Shown: piece after piece, positions 36,897 to 45,828 of the stretch
Layout: each line of letters begins with the position of its first letter
Numbering within the stretch: the stretch's first letter is position 1
Assembly (NCBI GenBank): GCA_964428795.1
Contig: CAYRZL010000001.1
Location: 62,001 to 126,000, forward strand
Origin: CAYRZL01 sp964428795
Lineage (GTDB): Bacteria > Bacillota > Clostridia > Lachnospirales > Lachnospiraceae
Length of the DNA: 64,000 nucleotides
Direction: 5' to 3'
Notes under the pieces: model-generated
The model's input: only the letters and a program-made list of their open reading frames with translations
The model's database searches: none
Told to the model about the DNA's origin: nothing
Program-made: the position numbers and the translations under genes

Positions 36897-37442
36897 ATGA
36901 AACGGCGTTTGTTTGTGGATATGGATGGGACGCTGGCAGTTTTTACAAAGGTGCCGGCTCTGGATTATTTGTATCGGGAAGGTTATTTTTTAAATCTGGC
37001 GCCCCATGAGCAGGTAGTGCAGGCAGTTCGTAATATAGTACGACAGGATGCGGATTCCATAGAGGTGTTTGTGTTGTCTGCATATTTGATAGACAGTGAG
37101 TACGCATTGCAGGAAAAGACTGCGTGGGTCAGACGTTATCTGCCGGAGATAGACCGGTCTCACCGTCTGTTTATTCCAAATGGTGCGGATAAGAGACGGT
37201 ATGTGCCGGGGGGCGTCAGATCAGATGATTGTCTGTTGGATGATTTTACGAGAAATTTATTGAGCTGGTCCCAGACAGCGAGAGGGATCAAGCTGCTGAA
37301 TGATATCAATCATTCTCATCAAACCTGGAAGGGGGATTGCGTGAGATATGATTGCGAGGCGGAGGAATTGGCCAGGCAGTTGGCGGAACTGGTGTGCCGG
37401 GAGGAAAAAGAAATATTAACACATCTACATGGAGGTAGATGA
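36897..37442 (+). CDS. 5'(3')-deoxyribonucleotidase-like HAD phosphatase
   Basis: This 181-aa HAD-fold protein starts with the catalytic motif FVDMDGTLA (nucleophile Asp and general acid Asp near residues 7 and 9). LSAY near 60 serves as motif II and the DDCLLDDFTRNL region near 122-133 as motif IV. The length and the C-terminal WKGDCVRYD region fit the NT5C family. ATG 36897 has GAGGGAA just before it. The end overlaps the convergent LysR gene by 18 bases. Role in dephosphorylating deoxynucleotides or a similar small substrate is inferred from family. Confidence 0.75.
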   Translation: MKRRLFVDMDGTLAVFTKVPALDYLYREGYFLNLAPHEQVVQAVRNIVRQDADSIEVFVLSAYLIDSEYALQEKTAWVRRYLPEIDRSHRLFIPNGADKRRYVPGGVRSDDCLLDDFTRNLLSWSQTARGIKLLNDINHSHQTWKGDCVRYDCEAEELARQLAELVCREEKEILTHLHGGR

Positions 37443-38324
37443 GCATTGCGGATAAGCAGCCAGCAGTTCATCCTTTAATAGGTGGATGAGTGGATTCTGG
37501 CTGTTTTTTTTCCAGGCAAGACATACAGAATGGCATGGCTTCAATTCGATCTTTTTTATCCATTTCGATTCATTAAATTGTGTCAGGGAATCCAGTATGG
37601 TCACACCGTTTCCAAATTCTACATTGGACATTACAGATTCGATATTTGGAAAGCTTTTTATGGTTGGATAAAAATTGTAATAATTGCAGTATTCAATTAT
37701 TTTTGAGTGAGTAGGATCCTCGTTTCCTGCTCCCAGACAGAAGAAGATCTTATCCTGAAAGTCAGTGATGGAAACATTGGAGTGATCATCGGGTAATATT
37801 TTTTTTGAGTAGATCATGTATTTTGGAATATCAAATAATGTTTCATAATCCAAATCCGGCTGTCCGGATACAAAATCCACCAGGTTTAATGAAACATCTA
37901 TGAACCCTTTTGATAATTTGGATATCATTTCTTTTACATTGTGGTTTTCAAATAAAAGTGTGGTATACGGATGATGTTCTATAAAATGCATAAGGGCTGA
38001 ATTCAGATGAGACGGAATTTTCCAACCGGACAGGATACCGATTTTAATATTGCCTTCCAGCGAGGAAAGATATTTTTTTGATAAACCGGATAAATGAAGT
38101 AGTTCATTTTCTGCTTTTTTGAAAAACTGAAAATATTTTTCTCCGATGGGGGTCAGCGCAACAGGAGATTTGCTGCGCTCAAAAAGAATCGTTCCCAGTT
38201 CTGATTCCAGATTGTGAATATGTTTGCTTATGGTCGGCTGAGATATATACAGCTCTTTTGATGCCCTGGAAAAGCTTCCGTGCTCTACAATGGCCAAAAA
38301 ACAACTGATTTGTAATGAATTCAT
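37425..38324 (-). CDS. LysR-family transcriptional regulator (LVIVD-2 locus)
   Basis: This 299-aa protein has a LysR helix-turn-helix at residues 1-60 (LQISCFLAIVEHGSFSRASK, PTISKHIHNLESELG) and an effector domain. ATG 38324 follows AGGTGATT. It is divergent from the second LVIVD gene and probably controls it. A 17-bp imperfect palindrome (38357-38373) overlaps its likely -10, and a 23-bp-arm inverted repeat stands between the two genes. Confidence 0.9.
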   Translation of the reverse strand: MNSLQISCFLAIVEHGSFSRASKELYISQPTISKHIHNLESELGTILFERSKSPVALTPIGEKYFQFFKKAENELLHLSGLSKKYLSSLEGNIKIGILSGWKIPSHLNSALMHFIEHHPYTTLLFENHNVKEMISKLSKGFIDVSLNLVDFVSGQPDLDYETLFDIPKYMIYSKKILPDDHSNVSITDFQDKIFFCLGAGNEDPTHSKIIEYCNYYNFYPTIKSFPNIESVMSNVEFGNGVTILDSLTQFNESKWIKKIELKPCHSVCLAWKKNSQNPLIHLLKDELLAAYPQCSSTSM

Positions 38325-38356
38325 AAAATCACCTGATACATGAGATAGTCCTGTTT

Positions 38357-38373
38357 GCTATTATCAATATAGC
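38357..38373. promoter_or_regulatory. Candidate LysR operator
   Basis: GCTAT and ATAGC arms are separated by seven bases, overlapping a TATATT -10 for the reverse-strand LysR gene (with TTGTTT as a weak -35). Size and position fit autoregulation. Not tested. Confidence 0.35.
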
Positions 38374-38399
38374 ATGATTTTTTGAAAAAAACAATTTTA

Positions 38400-38449
38400 A
38401 ATAAGGGCAACCGCTTATAGCCTGTGGGCTATAAGCGGTTGCCCTTATT
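38400..38449. repeat. Perfect 23-bp-arm inverted repeat
   Basis: Arms 38400-38422 and 38427-38449 are perfectly complementary around TGTG. The sequence lies between the divergent LysR and LVIVD-2 genes, upstream of both likely promoters. On the + strand it lacks a T-run, so it is not a normal terminator there. It may be an operator, an RNA hairpin or a small mobile element. Confidence 0.85.
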
Positions 38450-38524
38450 GCGATTGGACAAACAATAAGACGGATATTATCATAAAGTTATGGAGAGCGC
38501 TTGAAATAATATGTTGAGAAAGAG

Positions 38525-39856
38525 GTGGAGGACTTGTGTGATAATAAATCGTACAGTAAAAATGTTGATCTTATTGGTTATCACGATTTAAAAGACAGAC
38601 CGGGATTCCAAATGGCAATGCAGGAGGCAGATGGAAAATACTATATGTATATTTCACATTTTCGTCATTCGGGAACCACGATTCTGGAAGTGACGGATCC
38701 GGAAAATCCAAGATTTGTCCGGTATATGGAAGGACCAGAGCTATCCGGTCAGTTGATGAATAAAATACAGGTGGCGGATGGACTGATGATCTGTGCATTG
38801 GGAACGGGAATCCCTTTTTTGCATAATATCGGATGGGACGATCCGTATATTGCCGGCCTTCAGATTTTTGATGTAAAAACAGATCCGGAAAATCCGAGAT
38901 TATTGTCTACATGGAAAGCTGGGGAGGCACAGCCCTGTGATAATATCTGTCTGGGCGTGCATCGTTTCTTTTATAATGGGGGACGCTATGTTCATCTGGC
39001 AGCAACCTGCGACGGTTTTTCCAATATGATATATCGGATTTTAGACATTGAGGATCCGACAAAACCCGTGGAGATTGGACGATGGTGGATGCCGGAACAG
39101 TGGGAAAGAGGTATTTTACAAAAGGATAAACCGGATACTACATTTCCCATGGATTATGCGGGACTCCACGGACCGCCATATGTAAAGGGCAATCATGTAT
39201 ATTGTGGTTATAATGGAGCCGGTATGGTAATACTGGATATTTCAGACATTCATCTTCCTCAGATTGTGGGACAGCTGAAAACCTATCCGGTATTCGGAGG
39301 AAAATTTTCGGGGGCAAGATGTCACACTGTGCTGCCTCTTTCCAAAAGACCGTATGCGATCTTTACAAATGAAGGGGAGCGTTTTCCCTGTTTGTCGAAG
39401 GAAGTTATAAAGAATCAGGCGCAGCCGCTAAATGTGCTTGGAATGGTTGATTGTCATGATGTGACAGACCCTACTCTGATCGCAGTATTTCCATATCCTG
39501 AAGTTCCCGAAGATTTTCCGTATAAAAATTTTAACGACTGCGGACTGGGATGCCAAGGCCCGTTTGGACCGCATAATATCCATGAGCCCCATGATCATCC
39601 GGCATTGGAGGATCGTAATGATAGATTATATTGCTGTTATTTTCACGCAGGGCTTCGGATCTATGATATTTCAGACCCGTATGTTCCAAAAGAAATTGCA
39701 TATTTTATACCGCCAAAACCCAAAAAGTGGTGTTTTGAGAACACATATCCGGGACCGAATCTGGCGACAACGGAAGATGTGATTGTCGATAACAGGGGAA
39801 ATATTTTTATTGATACATTTCATGATGGGATTTATGTGCTGCGAAGCCGTGTATAA
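38525..39856 (+). CDS. LVIVD-repeat beta-propeller protein 2
   Basis: This 443-aa paralogue of the protein at 14028-15404 has no signal peptide. Blades carry VTDPENP, ILDIEDPTKP, ILDISDIHLP and IYDISDPYVP. The conserved end has FPYPEVPEDFPY, GPFGPHNIHEP and YFHAGLRIYDISDP, near identical to those of the first propeller. The start is uncertain: GTG at 38525 or TTG at 38534, after AGAGGTGG. It heads a second operon with a VOC protein and a broken SDR gene, next to a LysR gene. The biochemical role is unknown to me. Confidence 0.75.
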   Translation: MEDLCDNKSYSKNVDLIGYHDLKDRPGFQMAMQEADGKYYMYISHFRHSGTTILEVTDPENPRFVRYMEGPELSGQLMNKIQVADGLMICALGTGIPFLHNIGWDDPYIAGLQIFDVKTDPENPRLLSTWKAGEAQPCDNICLGVHRFFYNGGRYVHLAATCDGFSNMIYRILDIEDPTKPVEIGRWWMPEQWERGILQKDKPDTTFPMDYAGLHGPPYVKGNHVYCGYNGAGMVILDISDIHLPQIVGQLKTYPVFGGKFSGARCHTVLPLSKRPYAIFTNEGERFPCLSKEVIKNQAQPLNVLGMVDCHDVTDPTLIAVFPYPEVPEDFPYKNFNDCGLGCQGPFGPHNIHEPHDHPALEDRNDRLYCCYFHAGLRIYDISDPYVPKEIAYFIPPKPKKWCFENTYPGPNLATTEDVIVDNRGNIFIDTFHDGIYVLRSRV

Positions 39857-39871
39857 GGAGGAAGATGTATT

Positions 39872-40372
39872 ATGAAACCGATGTTTGGACAGATTGGGCA
39901 GATCAGCATGATTGTGGATGATGTTCTGGCATATGCAAAACGATGGAATGATGATTATGGAATTGGTCCATGGCATTTTTTACATTTTACGGAAGAAAAT
40001 ATGACGAACATGACGGTTCATGGGAACGAGGAGGCGTATGCAATGGATATTGCTCTGTGTAACATGTATGACAATATAGAGATAGAACTGATTGCACCCA
40101 GGGATGAACGCAGTGCATATGCCGAGTTTTTGAGGGAGCATGGACCGGGGTTGCATCACATTGCCATGGTAACACCGCATGGGGGATTTACAGAAGTAAA
40201 AAGGCAGTTAGAAAAAAATAATATAGCGCATATACAGGGCGGAAGTGATCCAATGGGACAGGAATTTGCCTATTATGATCTGACTGCTGAGTTGGGATGT
40301 ATCATAGAACTAAATGATAGACCGGATGACTTTCAGCCATTACCGCCGGAGGAATGTTATCCCCAAAAATAG
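39872..40372 (+). CDS. VOC-family (glyoxalase/epimerase-like) protein
   Basis: This 166-aa protein has two beta-alpha-beta-beta-beta halves. GQISMIVDDVLAYAKRW near residues 8-24 and GLHHIAMVTP near 91-100 are the paired metal-ligand positions, and GCIIELND near 143-150 holds the late Glu. This is close to the methylmalonyl-CoA epimerase type of vicinal oxygen chelate enzymes, which also includes dihydrodaidzein racemase of equol producers. The GGAGGAAG site is good. It may epimerise or isomerise the substrate of this operon. The parallel to isoflavone racemase is only a family-level hint. Confidence 0.8.
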   Translation: MKPMFGQIGQISMIVDDVLAYAKRWNDDYGIGPWHFLHFTEENMTNMTVHGNEEAYAMDIALCNMYDNIEIELIAPRDERSAYAEFLREHGPGLHHIAMVTPHGGFTEVKRQLEKNNIAHIQGGSDPMGQEFAYYDLTAELGCIIELNDRPDDFQPLPPEECYPQK

Positions 40373-40383
40373 AGGAGGAAAGT

Positions 40384-40845
40384 ATGGTTTTAAGAAAAAA
40401 AGTTGCGATTGTGACTGGCGGAATCAGAGGCATCGGACGAGGTATAACAGAAGAACTTATGAGTGAAGGTGCATCTGTTTTAGCCGCTTATTTTGAAACA
40501 GAGGAGGAAGCAGATCCGGCATTGGAGGAGCTGCGGGCTATAGCGACAGAATGCGGCGTCCGGGTGCAGGGGTACCACGTGGATATATCAAGAATATCTG
40601 AAATTGAGGAAATGTTCGATTTTTGTGAGGGGACATTAGGAAAAGTAGATATATTTATAGCCAATGCCGGTGCAAATATTCCGAGAAAACCTATTTTGGA
40701 GCACACCGAGGAGGACTTTGACAGAGTGTGTGGTGTGAATTTTAAAGGGACGTATTTTTGTGTGAAGGAATGTGGAAAACGAATGAATGATAACGGTAGA
40801 ATCGTGCTGATCTCATCCAGTTCCGTTCCATATCCGGTGGATGGT
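40384..40845 (+). pseudogene. Truncated SDR dehydrogenase, fused to MFS remnant
   Basis: The first about 153 codons are a clean classical short-chain dehydrogenase: VTGGIRGIGRG (cofactor loop, residues 10-20), VDIFIANAG (near 92-100) and VLISSSS (near 141-147, with the catalytic Ser). The expected YxxxK catalytic motif and substrate region never arrive: at about 40840 the DNA becomes an MFS transporter in another frame. The SDR frame runs on to 41013 as nonsense. The deletion end point lies near 40835-40850. The enzyme is dead as assembled. Confidence 0.75.
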
Positions 40846-41926
40846 CATTGCCTTTTTTACGGCGCGTCTGATTACAAAGAAGGGGGCAAAGCTGGTAATC
40901 GTACTATCCTGTATTATTGCAGGAGCGGCATTTATTTTGTATGGGTATTCTTCGTCTATGGGGATGTATCTGATAACGCTCTGTTTTGCCAGCGGGTTTG
41001 CATATGTGTATAGTTTTCAGGCGACAGGACCAATCATCGCAAACTGGTTTCCGAGAAAGCGCGGTATTGTAATGGGATATGTCACCGCATTTATGCCTTT
41101 GGCATCTGCTACATATCTGTATCTTCTGAACTGGTTGATTGGGACCGCCGGTTTTCAGATGGGAATCGCCATTACGGGTGTCATGACCATCGCCCTTGGA
41201 ATTATCGGTGCGGTTTCCATCAAGAATACACCGGAAGAAGTGGGAATGGCTCCGGATAATATGCCCATTGATCCGGAAGCACTGAGAAAGATGAAAGAGG
41301 ATGAGGCAAATTATGTGAGCCCATGGACAATGAAAAAACTGCTCAAAAATAAAACAGTTTGGTGTATTGCCTGTGCTTATGGATTTATGATGCTGGCAAA
41401 TACGGGAGTAATCAGTCAGCTGGTTCCCCGTATTACGATTGACAAAGGGTTCGGTACATCCATGGCAACACTGATGTTTTCTGTAGCATCTGTCTGTGGA
41501 ATTATTTTGAGTGTTGCGTGGGGCTGGCTGGATACGAAGATCGGAACAAAAAAAGCTTCGTTTGTTATGCTGGCGTGGTTTATTGTATCTGTTATTATGA
41601 ATTTGATACCGAATAATACGATAACGCTTTGGATATCCATTGTTATGATTGGAGGAGATTTGGGAGGAACAGCTAACTTTCTGGTTTCCATGACGACAAA
41701 AATATTCGGAAGGCGGGATTTCGATGCGGCTTATGGTGTAATCTATCCTATATTTAGTGTGATACGGACAATGGCATTTGCGTTTGTCGGATTCTTTACA
41801 AAATACATGAGTGATGTTTTCGGACAGCAGTATGCAGGAGCATATATCGGATTGATTATAGCATGTGTGGTATCCATGATATTTGTGTCTCAGATTGATT
41901 ATAATAAATTTTTAGGGCACGATTAG
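40841..41926 (+). pseudogene. 5'-truncated MFS transporter
   Basis: From 40841 the frame encodes 361 residues of a major facilitator: VIAFFTARLITKKGAKL (end of helix 2 plus motif A loop), a helix-4/5 segment FASGFAYVYSFQATGPIIA, WFPRKRG and about ten helices in all. It resembles the oxalate/formate antiporter-like group. Helix 1 and most of helix 2 (about 55-60 residues) and the start region are missing, replaced by the SDR gene. No ribosome site precedes 40841. Originally it was probably the transporter of the LVIVD-2 operon. Confidence 0.75.
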
Positions 41927-41946
41927 AAAGACATTGACAAATGCCG

Positions 41947-41987
41947 GAGAGTGTCTCTCGGGAAATAACCTGAGAGATGCTCTTTTT
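41947..41987 (+). terminator. Terminator of the LVIVD-2 operon
   Basis: An imperfect stem (GAGAGTGTCTCTCGGG with CCTGAGAGATGCTC) is followed by TTTTT, starting 20 bases after the MFS stop. Confidence 0.75.
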
Positions 41988-42029
41988 GCATATTTATTAA
42001 ATTTTTATAATATTTCTCTTACTATATAG

Positions 42030-42058
42030 TTGACAGTTTACATAAAAGCAGATATAGT
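42030..42058 (+). promoter_or_regulatory. Promoter of marR-citrate synthase
   Basis: Consensus TTGACA (42030-42035), a 17-base spacer and TATAGT (42053-42058). The -10 lies inside a large inverted repeat, so it should be repressible. Confidence 0.75.
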
Positions 42059-42080
42059 TAACAGTATTAACTATATCTGC
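42048..42080. promoter_or_regulatory. Inverted repeat over the -10, probable MarR operator
   Basis: Arms of 14 bp (42048-42061 with 42067-42080) are perfectly complementary around CAGTA. A further copy of the half-site, TATAGTTGACAGT (about 42026-42038), lies over the -35, matching TATAGTTAACAGT (about 42053-42065) at one base difference. Three half-sites across the promoter fit autorepression by the MarR protein encoded just downstream. Confidence 0.65.
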
Positions 42081-42128
42081 TGCGTGAGGAGGCCGCACAG
42101 GAGATGAAAAACCTGGCGTCGAAGAAAA

Positions 42129-42575
42129 ATGGATATAACAAATGATGATATTTTTCAGGAATTGATGGAAAGCTTGCAGGATATGAACCGGATATCCACG
42201 AACGCACACATGAACTCTCTGGCAAGAGGAGAAATATTCGTATTGAATTATCTGATCCAGCATGATGGAAGGAGCCTGCCGGGAGAGCTTTGTATCAATA
42301 TGGAGGTCAGCAAGGCGAGAATTTCTTCTGCCCTGCATGTTTTGGAGGAAAAAGAGTTTGTTGTAAAGGAACCGGATGCATCGGATAAGCGGCGCATCCA
42401 TATTCGTATTACAGAGCAGGGAAGAGCTTATGTGGAGAAAAAGAAGAAGGAGACATTGGAAAATATCTGTCTTGTTTTCTCTCAGTTGGAGGAGGAGGAG
42501 CGAAAGGAATACCTGCGTCTGACAAAAAAGATTATCCATATTTCGGAGCAAGTCAGAAAAAACAGCCGATCTTAG
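42129..42575 (+). CDS. MarR-family transcriptional regulator
   Basis: This 148-aa winged-helix protein has SKARISSALHVLEEKEFV near residues 62-79 (recognition helix) and the wing EPDASDKRRIHIRIT near 83-97. It is preceded by a repeat-laden promoter. The ATG has only a weak site (GAAGAAAA). A 13-codon open frame (42104-42145) with the better GAGGAGG site overlaps the start and could couple translation. It lies 78 bases before the citrate synthase gene and may control it. Confidence 0.85.
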   Translation: MDITNDDIFQELMESLQDMNRISTNAHMNSLARGEIFVLNYLIQHDGRSLPGELCINMEVSKARISSALHVLEEKEFVVKEPDASDKRRIHIRITEQGRAYVEKKKKETLENICLVFSQLEEEERKEYLRLTKKIIHISEQVRKNSRS

Positions 42576-42653
42576 CAGCAGCAAAACAGCAACCTGTCGT
42601 GACCGGAGGAAATAAATACATTTCAACGGGTTTTCTGTAAGGAGGAATGTAAC

Positions 42654-44084
42654 ATGGAGACATCAAGGGAAATTATTAAAAGGTACACGGATATGATAAG
42701 AGAGAAAAGCAGCTTTGAACGGGAGTTGTATGACAAATACGATGTGAAGCGCGGGCTGCGTGACATCAACGGAAAAGGCGTTGTTACCGGATTGACGAAT
42801 ATATCGCTTATACAGTCATCGAAAGAGGTGGATGGAAAGACCGTACCATGTGACGGTAAGCTGCTGTATCGCGGTTATGATGTGAAGGACCTGCTGAGGG
42901 GACTTCGGGCGGACCGGCGGCTTGGCGCGGAGGAGGCTGCGTATCTGCTGTTGTTCGGTGACCTTCCCACAAAGGAGGAACTGGATTATTTTAAAGAAAT
43001 ACTTGTGAAGGTCAGACATCTTCCGACCAATTTTACGAGAGATGTCATTATGAAAGCGCCAAGCTCGGATATTATGAACTCGCTGACGAAAAGTGTGCTG
43101 ACCCTGTCATCTTATGACCGTAATCTGACCGATTTGTCTTTGGAGAACGTGCTTCGCCAGTGTCTGACACTTATCAGTGTCTTTCCTATGCTGGCAGTGT
43201 ATGGCTATCATGCGTACAATCATTATTCCTGCAATCAGAGTATGTATATCCATCGTCCTGATCCGGACCTCTCAATGGCGGAAAATATACTTCGGATTCT
43301 GCGCCCCGATATGAAATTTACAAAGATCGAAGCGGGCGTTCTGGATGCTGCGCTTATTTTGCATATGGAACATGGCGGCGGGAATAATTCTACATTTACC
43401 GCCCGCGTAGTCACATCCTCGGGGTCAGACACTTATGCGGTGATGGCTGCAGCGCTCTCTTCCCTGAAGGGTCCGAGACATGGCGGAGCAAATCTGAAGG
43501 TTATGGATATGATGGAGGATATTAAAGATCATCTGAAAGATTATGAAGATGAGGATGAACTGCGTGCATATCTCACAAAAATTTTGCAGGGACAGGTATT
43601 TGATCACAAGGGATTGATTTATGGAATGGGTCATGCTGTTTATTCCATTTCTGATCCGAGAGCTGTCAGCTTTAAGGCATTTGTGCAGAATCTGGCGGAG
43701 GAGAAGGGTCTGCAGGAAGAATTTGAATTGTATGACCGGATCGAGCGTATTGCGCCTCAGGTGATTGCGGGCGGCAGAAATATTTATAAAGGCGTCAGTG
43801 CAAACGTGGACTTTTACAGTGGATTTGTGTATAAGATGCTTGATATTCCGGTGGAATTATTTACACCGATCTTTGCCATTGCCCGTGTGGTCGGCTGGAG
43901 TGCCCACCGCTTAGAGGAGCTTGTGACTATGGATAAAATCATCCGTCCGGCGTATAAGAGTACCGTGGAGGAGCGTGTTTATACCAGCTTACGAGATCGT
44001 TCCGTGCATAAATTGAACGGTTCCCGCTGGGATGCGCCGAGACTGGAAAAACGGGATGAAAACTGGACTGGTCTAAAAGATTAA
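42654..44084 (+). CDS. Citrate synthase
   Basis: This 476-aa protein of the citrate synthase / 2-methylcitrate synthase family has the LYRGYDVKDL segment near residues 71-80 and the active-site HMEHGGGNNSTF near 240-252. GMGHAVYSISDPRA follows near 323-336 (His and substrate Arg region) and YSGFVYKML near 390-398. It is longer than classical type II enzymes, as is common for clostridial members. It makes citrate from acetyl-CoA and oxaloacetate for glutamate synthesis in anaerobes. No aconitase or isocitrate dehydrogenase gene lies nearby. A GGAGGAA site precedes the ATG. Confidence 0.92.
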   Translation: METSREIIKRYTDMIREKSSFERELYDKYDVKRGLRDINGKGVVTGLTNISLIQSSKEVDGKTVPCDGKLLYRGYDVKDLLRGLRADRRLGAEEAAYLLLFGDLPTKEELDYFKEILVKVRHLPTNFTRDVIMKAPSSDIMNSLTKSVLTLSSYDRNLTDLSLENVLRQCLTLISVFPMLAVYGYHAYNHYSCNQSMYIHRPDPDLSMAENILRILRPDMKFTKIEAGVLDAALILHMEHGGGNNSTFTARVVTSSGSDTYAVMAAALSSLKGPRHGGANLKVMDMMEDIKDHLKDYEDEDELRAYLTKILQGQVFDHKGLIYGMGHAVYSISDPRAVSFKAFVQNLAEEKGLQEEFELYDRIERIAPQVIAGGRNIYKGVSANVDFYSGFVYKMLDIPVELFTPIFAIARVVGWSAHRLEELVTMDKIIRPAYKSTVEERVYTSLRDRSVHKLNGSRWDAPRLEKRDENWTGLKD

Positions 44085-44218
44085 AACTGCCACTTTTTAT
44101 ATGGACAGTGTGTGCTTATACTGTAGAACATCTGAAAATATATCAGTTGTTCGGAACCTGCTTTAAAATGCCGGTTTTGGACAATAAGAGAAACAGAAAC
44201 AAAAAGAGCGGTGCCAAT

Positions 44219-45049
44219 ATGAGTGAGAATCACAATCATCAGAAAAAAATAGCGGTTATCAACGATCTGTCCGGATTTGGGCGGTGTTCATTGGCAGTAT
44301 CCCTGCCGATCATCTCGGCGATGGGGATACAGTGCTGTCCGCTGCCCACGTCCGTGTTTTCCAATCATACCGGATTTGACAGTTTTTTCTTTGATGATTA
44401 TACGGAAAAAATGGAACCCTATATGGAAGAGTGGAAAAAGCTGAATTTGCGTTTTTCCGGAATCTGTACAGGCTTTTTGGGTTCTGTGCGGCAGATCGAT
44501 CTGGTGATCCGTTTTCTGGAATACTTTAAGACAGAAGATAATCTGGTCATTGTGGATCCTGTCATGGGTGATTACGGAAAAGTATATGCCACTTATACCG
44601 GAGCACTTTGTCAGAAGATGAAAAGACTGGTAAAATATGCGGATATTCTCACCCCTAATCTGACGGAGGCCTGCATTCTGACAGACACTCCCTATCAGGA
44701 CCGGTGGAAGAAGAAGGAGCTGGCAGCGATGGCGGAAAAGCTTCACGCCATGGGACCGGACAAGATCGTCATAACGGGGATACCCCAGGGTGGATATATT
44801 GCAAATCACTGCTATGAAACGGGAAAAGAACCGGTAATCCTTCGCACCCTGAAGGCAGGTACCCAGCGTTCCGGCACAGGAGACATTTTTGCGTCCATTA
44901 TTGCAGGAGATGCGGTGAAGGGAGTGGAATTTGAGAGGTCCGTAAAGCGGGCTTCAAATTTTGTAAAAAAATGTATCGTGCGTTCCGTTGAACTTGAAAT
45001 CCCGTTGACGGATGGCGTCTGCTTTGAGGAGTTTCTGAAAAAATTATAG
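44219..45049 (+). CDS. Pyridoxal/pyridoxamine kinase
   Basis: This 276-aa ribokinase-fold enzyme has DLSGFGRCSLAVSLPIISAM near residues 15-34, DPVMGDYGK near 110-118 and the catalytic GTGD near 219-222 (RSGTGDIFAS). It phosphorylates vitamin B6 vitamers. The start at 44219 matches the usual length; a GTG at 44108 would add 37 residues unlike the family. It lies 11 bases before the radical SAM gene. Confidence 0.88.
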   Translation: MSENHNHQKKIAVINDLSGFGRCSLAVSLPIISAMGIQCCPLPTSVFSNHTGFDSFFFDDYTEKMEPYMEEWKKLNLRFSGICTGFLGSVRQIDLVIRFLEYFKTEDNLVIVDPVMGDYGKVYATYTGALCQKMKRLVKYADILTPNLTEACILTDTPYQDRWKKKELAAMAEKLHAMGPDKIVITGIPQGGYIANHCYETGKEPVILRTLKAGTQRSGTGDIFASIIAGDAVKGVEFERSVKRASNFVKKCIVRSVELEIPLTDGVCFEEFLKKL

Positions 45050-45060
45050 GAGATAGTGAT

Positions 45061-45663
45061 ATGGAAATCTTATATAAAGTACACAACAATCTGTATGTAA
45101 ATCTTACAAATAGATGTCCCTGCGCCTGCACCTTCTGTCTGCGCCAGAATATGGACCGTATAGGGGAATCCGGCAGCCTGTGGCTGGAACGTGAGCCTAC
45201 GGCGCAGGAAGTGAAGGCCGAGTTTGCAAAATTTGATGTGGAACTTTTTGACGAGATCGTATTTTGCGGGTTTGGCGAGCCTACGGAGGCGCTTCATGTA
45301 CTGCTCGAGGTGGCAGATTTTGTGAAAAAAACCTACGGAAAACCGATCCGGATCAATACCAACGGTCTTGGCGATCTTGTCAATGGAATCGAGATCGCAC
45401 CGCTGTTTGAAGGTCTGATCGACACGGTATCCATCAGCCTGAATAATCCGCATCCGCAGGAGTACCATGAGCTGGTACGTTCAAAATTCGGAGATATTTC
45501 TTTTGACGCCATGCTGAAATTTGCGAAAAGCTGTACAAAATATGTGCCGAATGTCGTGCTGACAACCGTATCAACAACGATTTCCCATGAGGAGGAGGAA
45601 GAGTGCCGGAAGATCTGTCACGATCTGGGAGCTGTTTATCGTATCCGTCCGTGGGAGGATTAG
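45061..45663 (+). CDS. TatD-linked radical SAM protein
   Basis: This 200-aa radical SAM protein has a CX3CX2C cluster (CACTFC region, residues 19-27), FCGFGEPT near 69-76 and the short length of the TatD family-associated rSAM group. That group is widespread in Clostridia next to or fused with tatD; no tatD gene is nearby here. The reaction is unknown. The ATG has AGGAGATAG upstream. Confidence 0.82.
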   Translation: MEILYKVHNNLYVNLTNRCPCACTFCLRQNMDRIGESGSLWLEREPTAQEVKAEFAKFDVELFDEIVFCGFGEPTEALHVLLEVADFVKKTYGKPIRINTNGLGDLVNGIEIAPLFEGLIDTVSISLNNPHPQEYHELVRSKFGDISFDAMLKFAKSCTKYVPNVVLTTVSTTISHEEEEECRKICHDLGAVYRIRPWED

Positions 45664-45828
45664 CCGCAGATTTCCTTTGGGGTGGATAAACCACTGCATA
45701 TTGTGTCCAAATTGTAAAAAAAATCAAAATAATGTGTAAAAAGTTTTTTTTTTGTATTAAGTCGGTTGAAATCCGCAATCACAAAGGTTAATATTGTTGT
45801 ATTACGAAAGCTGATTTACAAGGTTGGA

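Noticed and set aside
40843..41013. Reading the SDR frame through to 41013 as a complete enzyme
   Set aside because: After codon 153 the frame has no YxxxK in SDR context, and the same DNA encodes convincing MFS helices in another frame.
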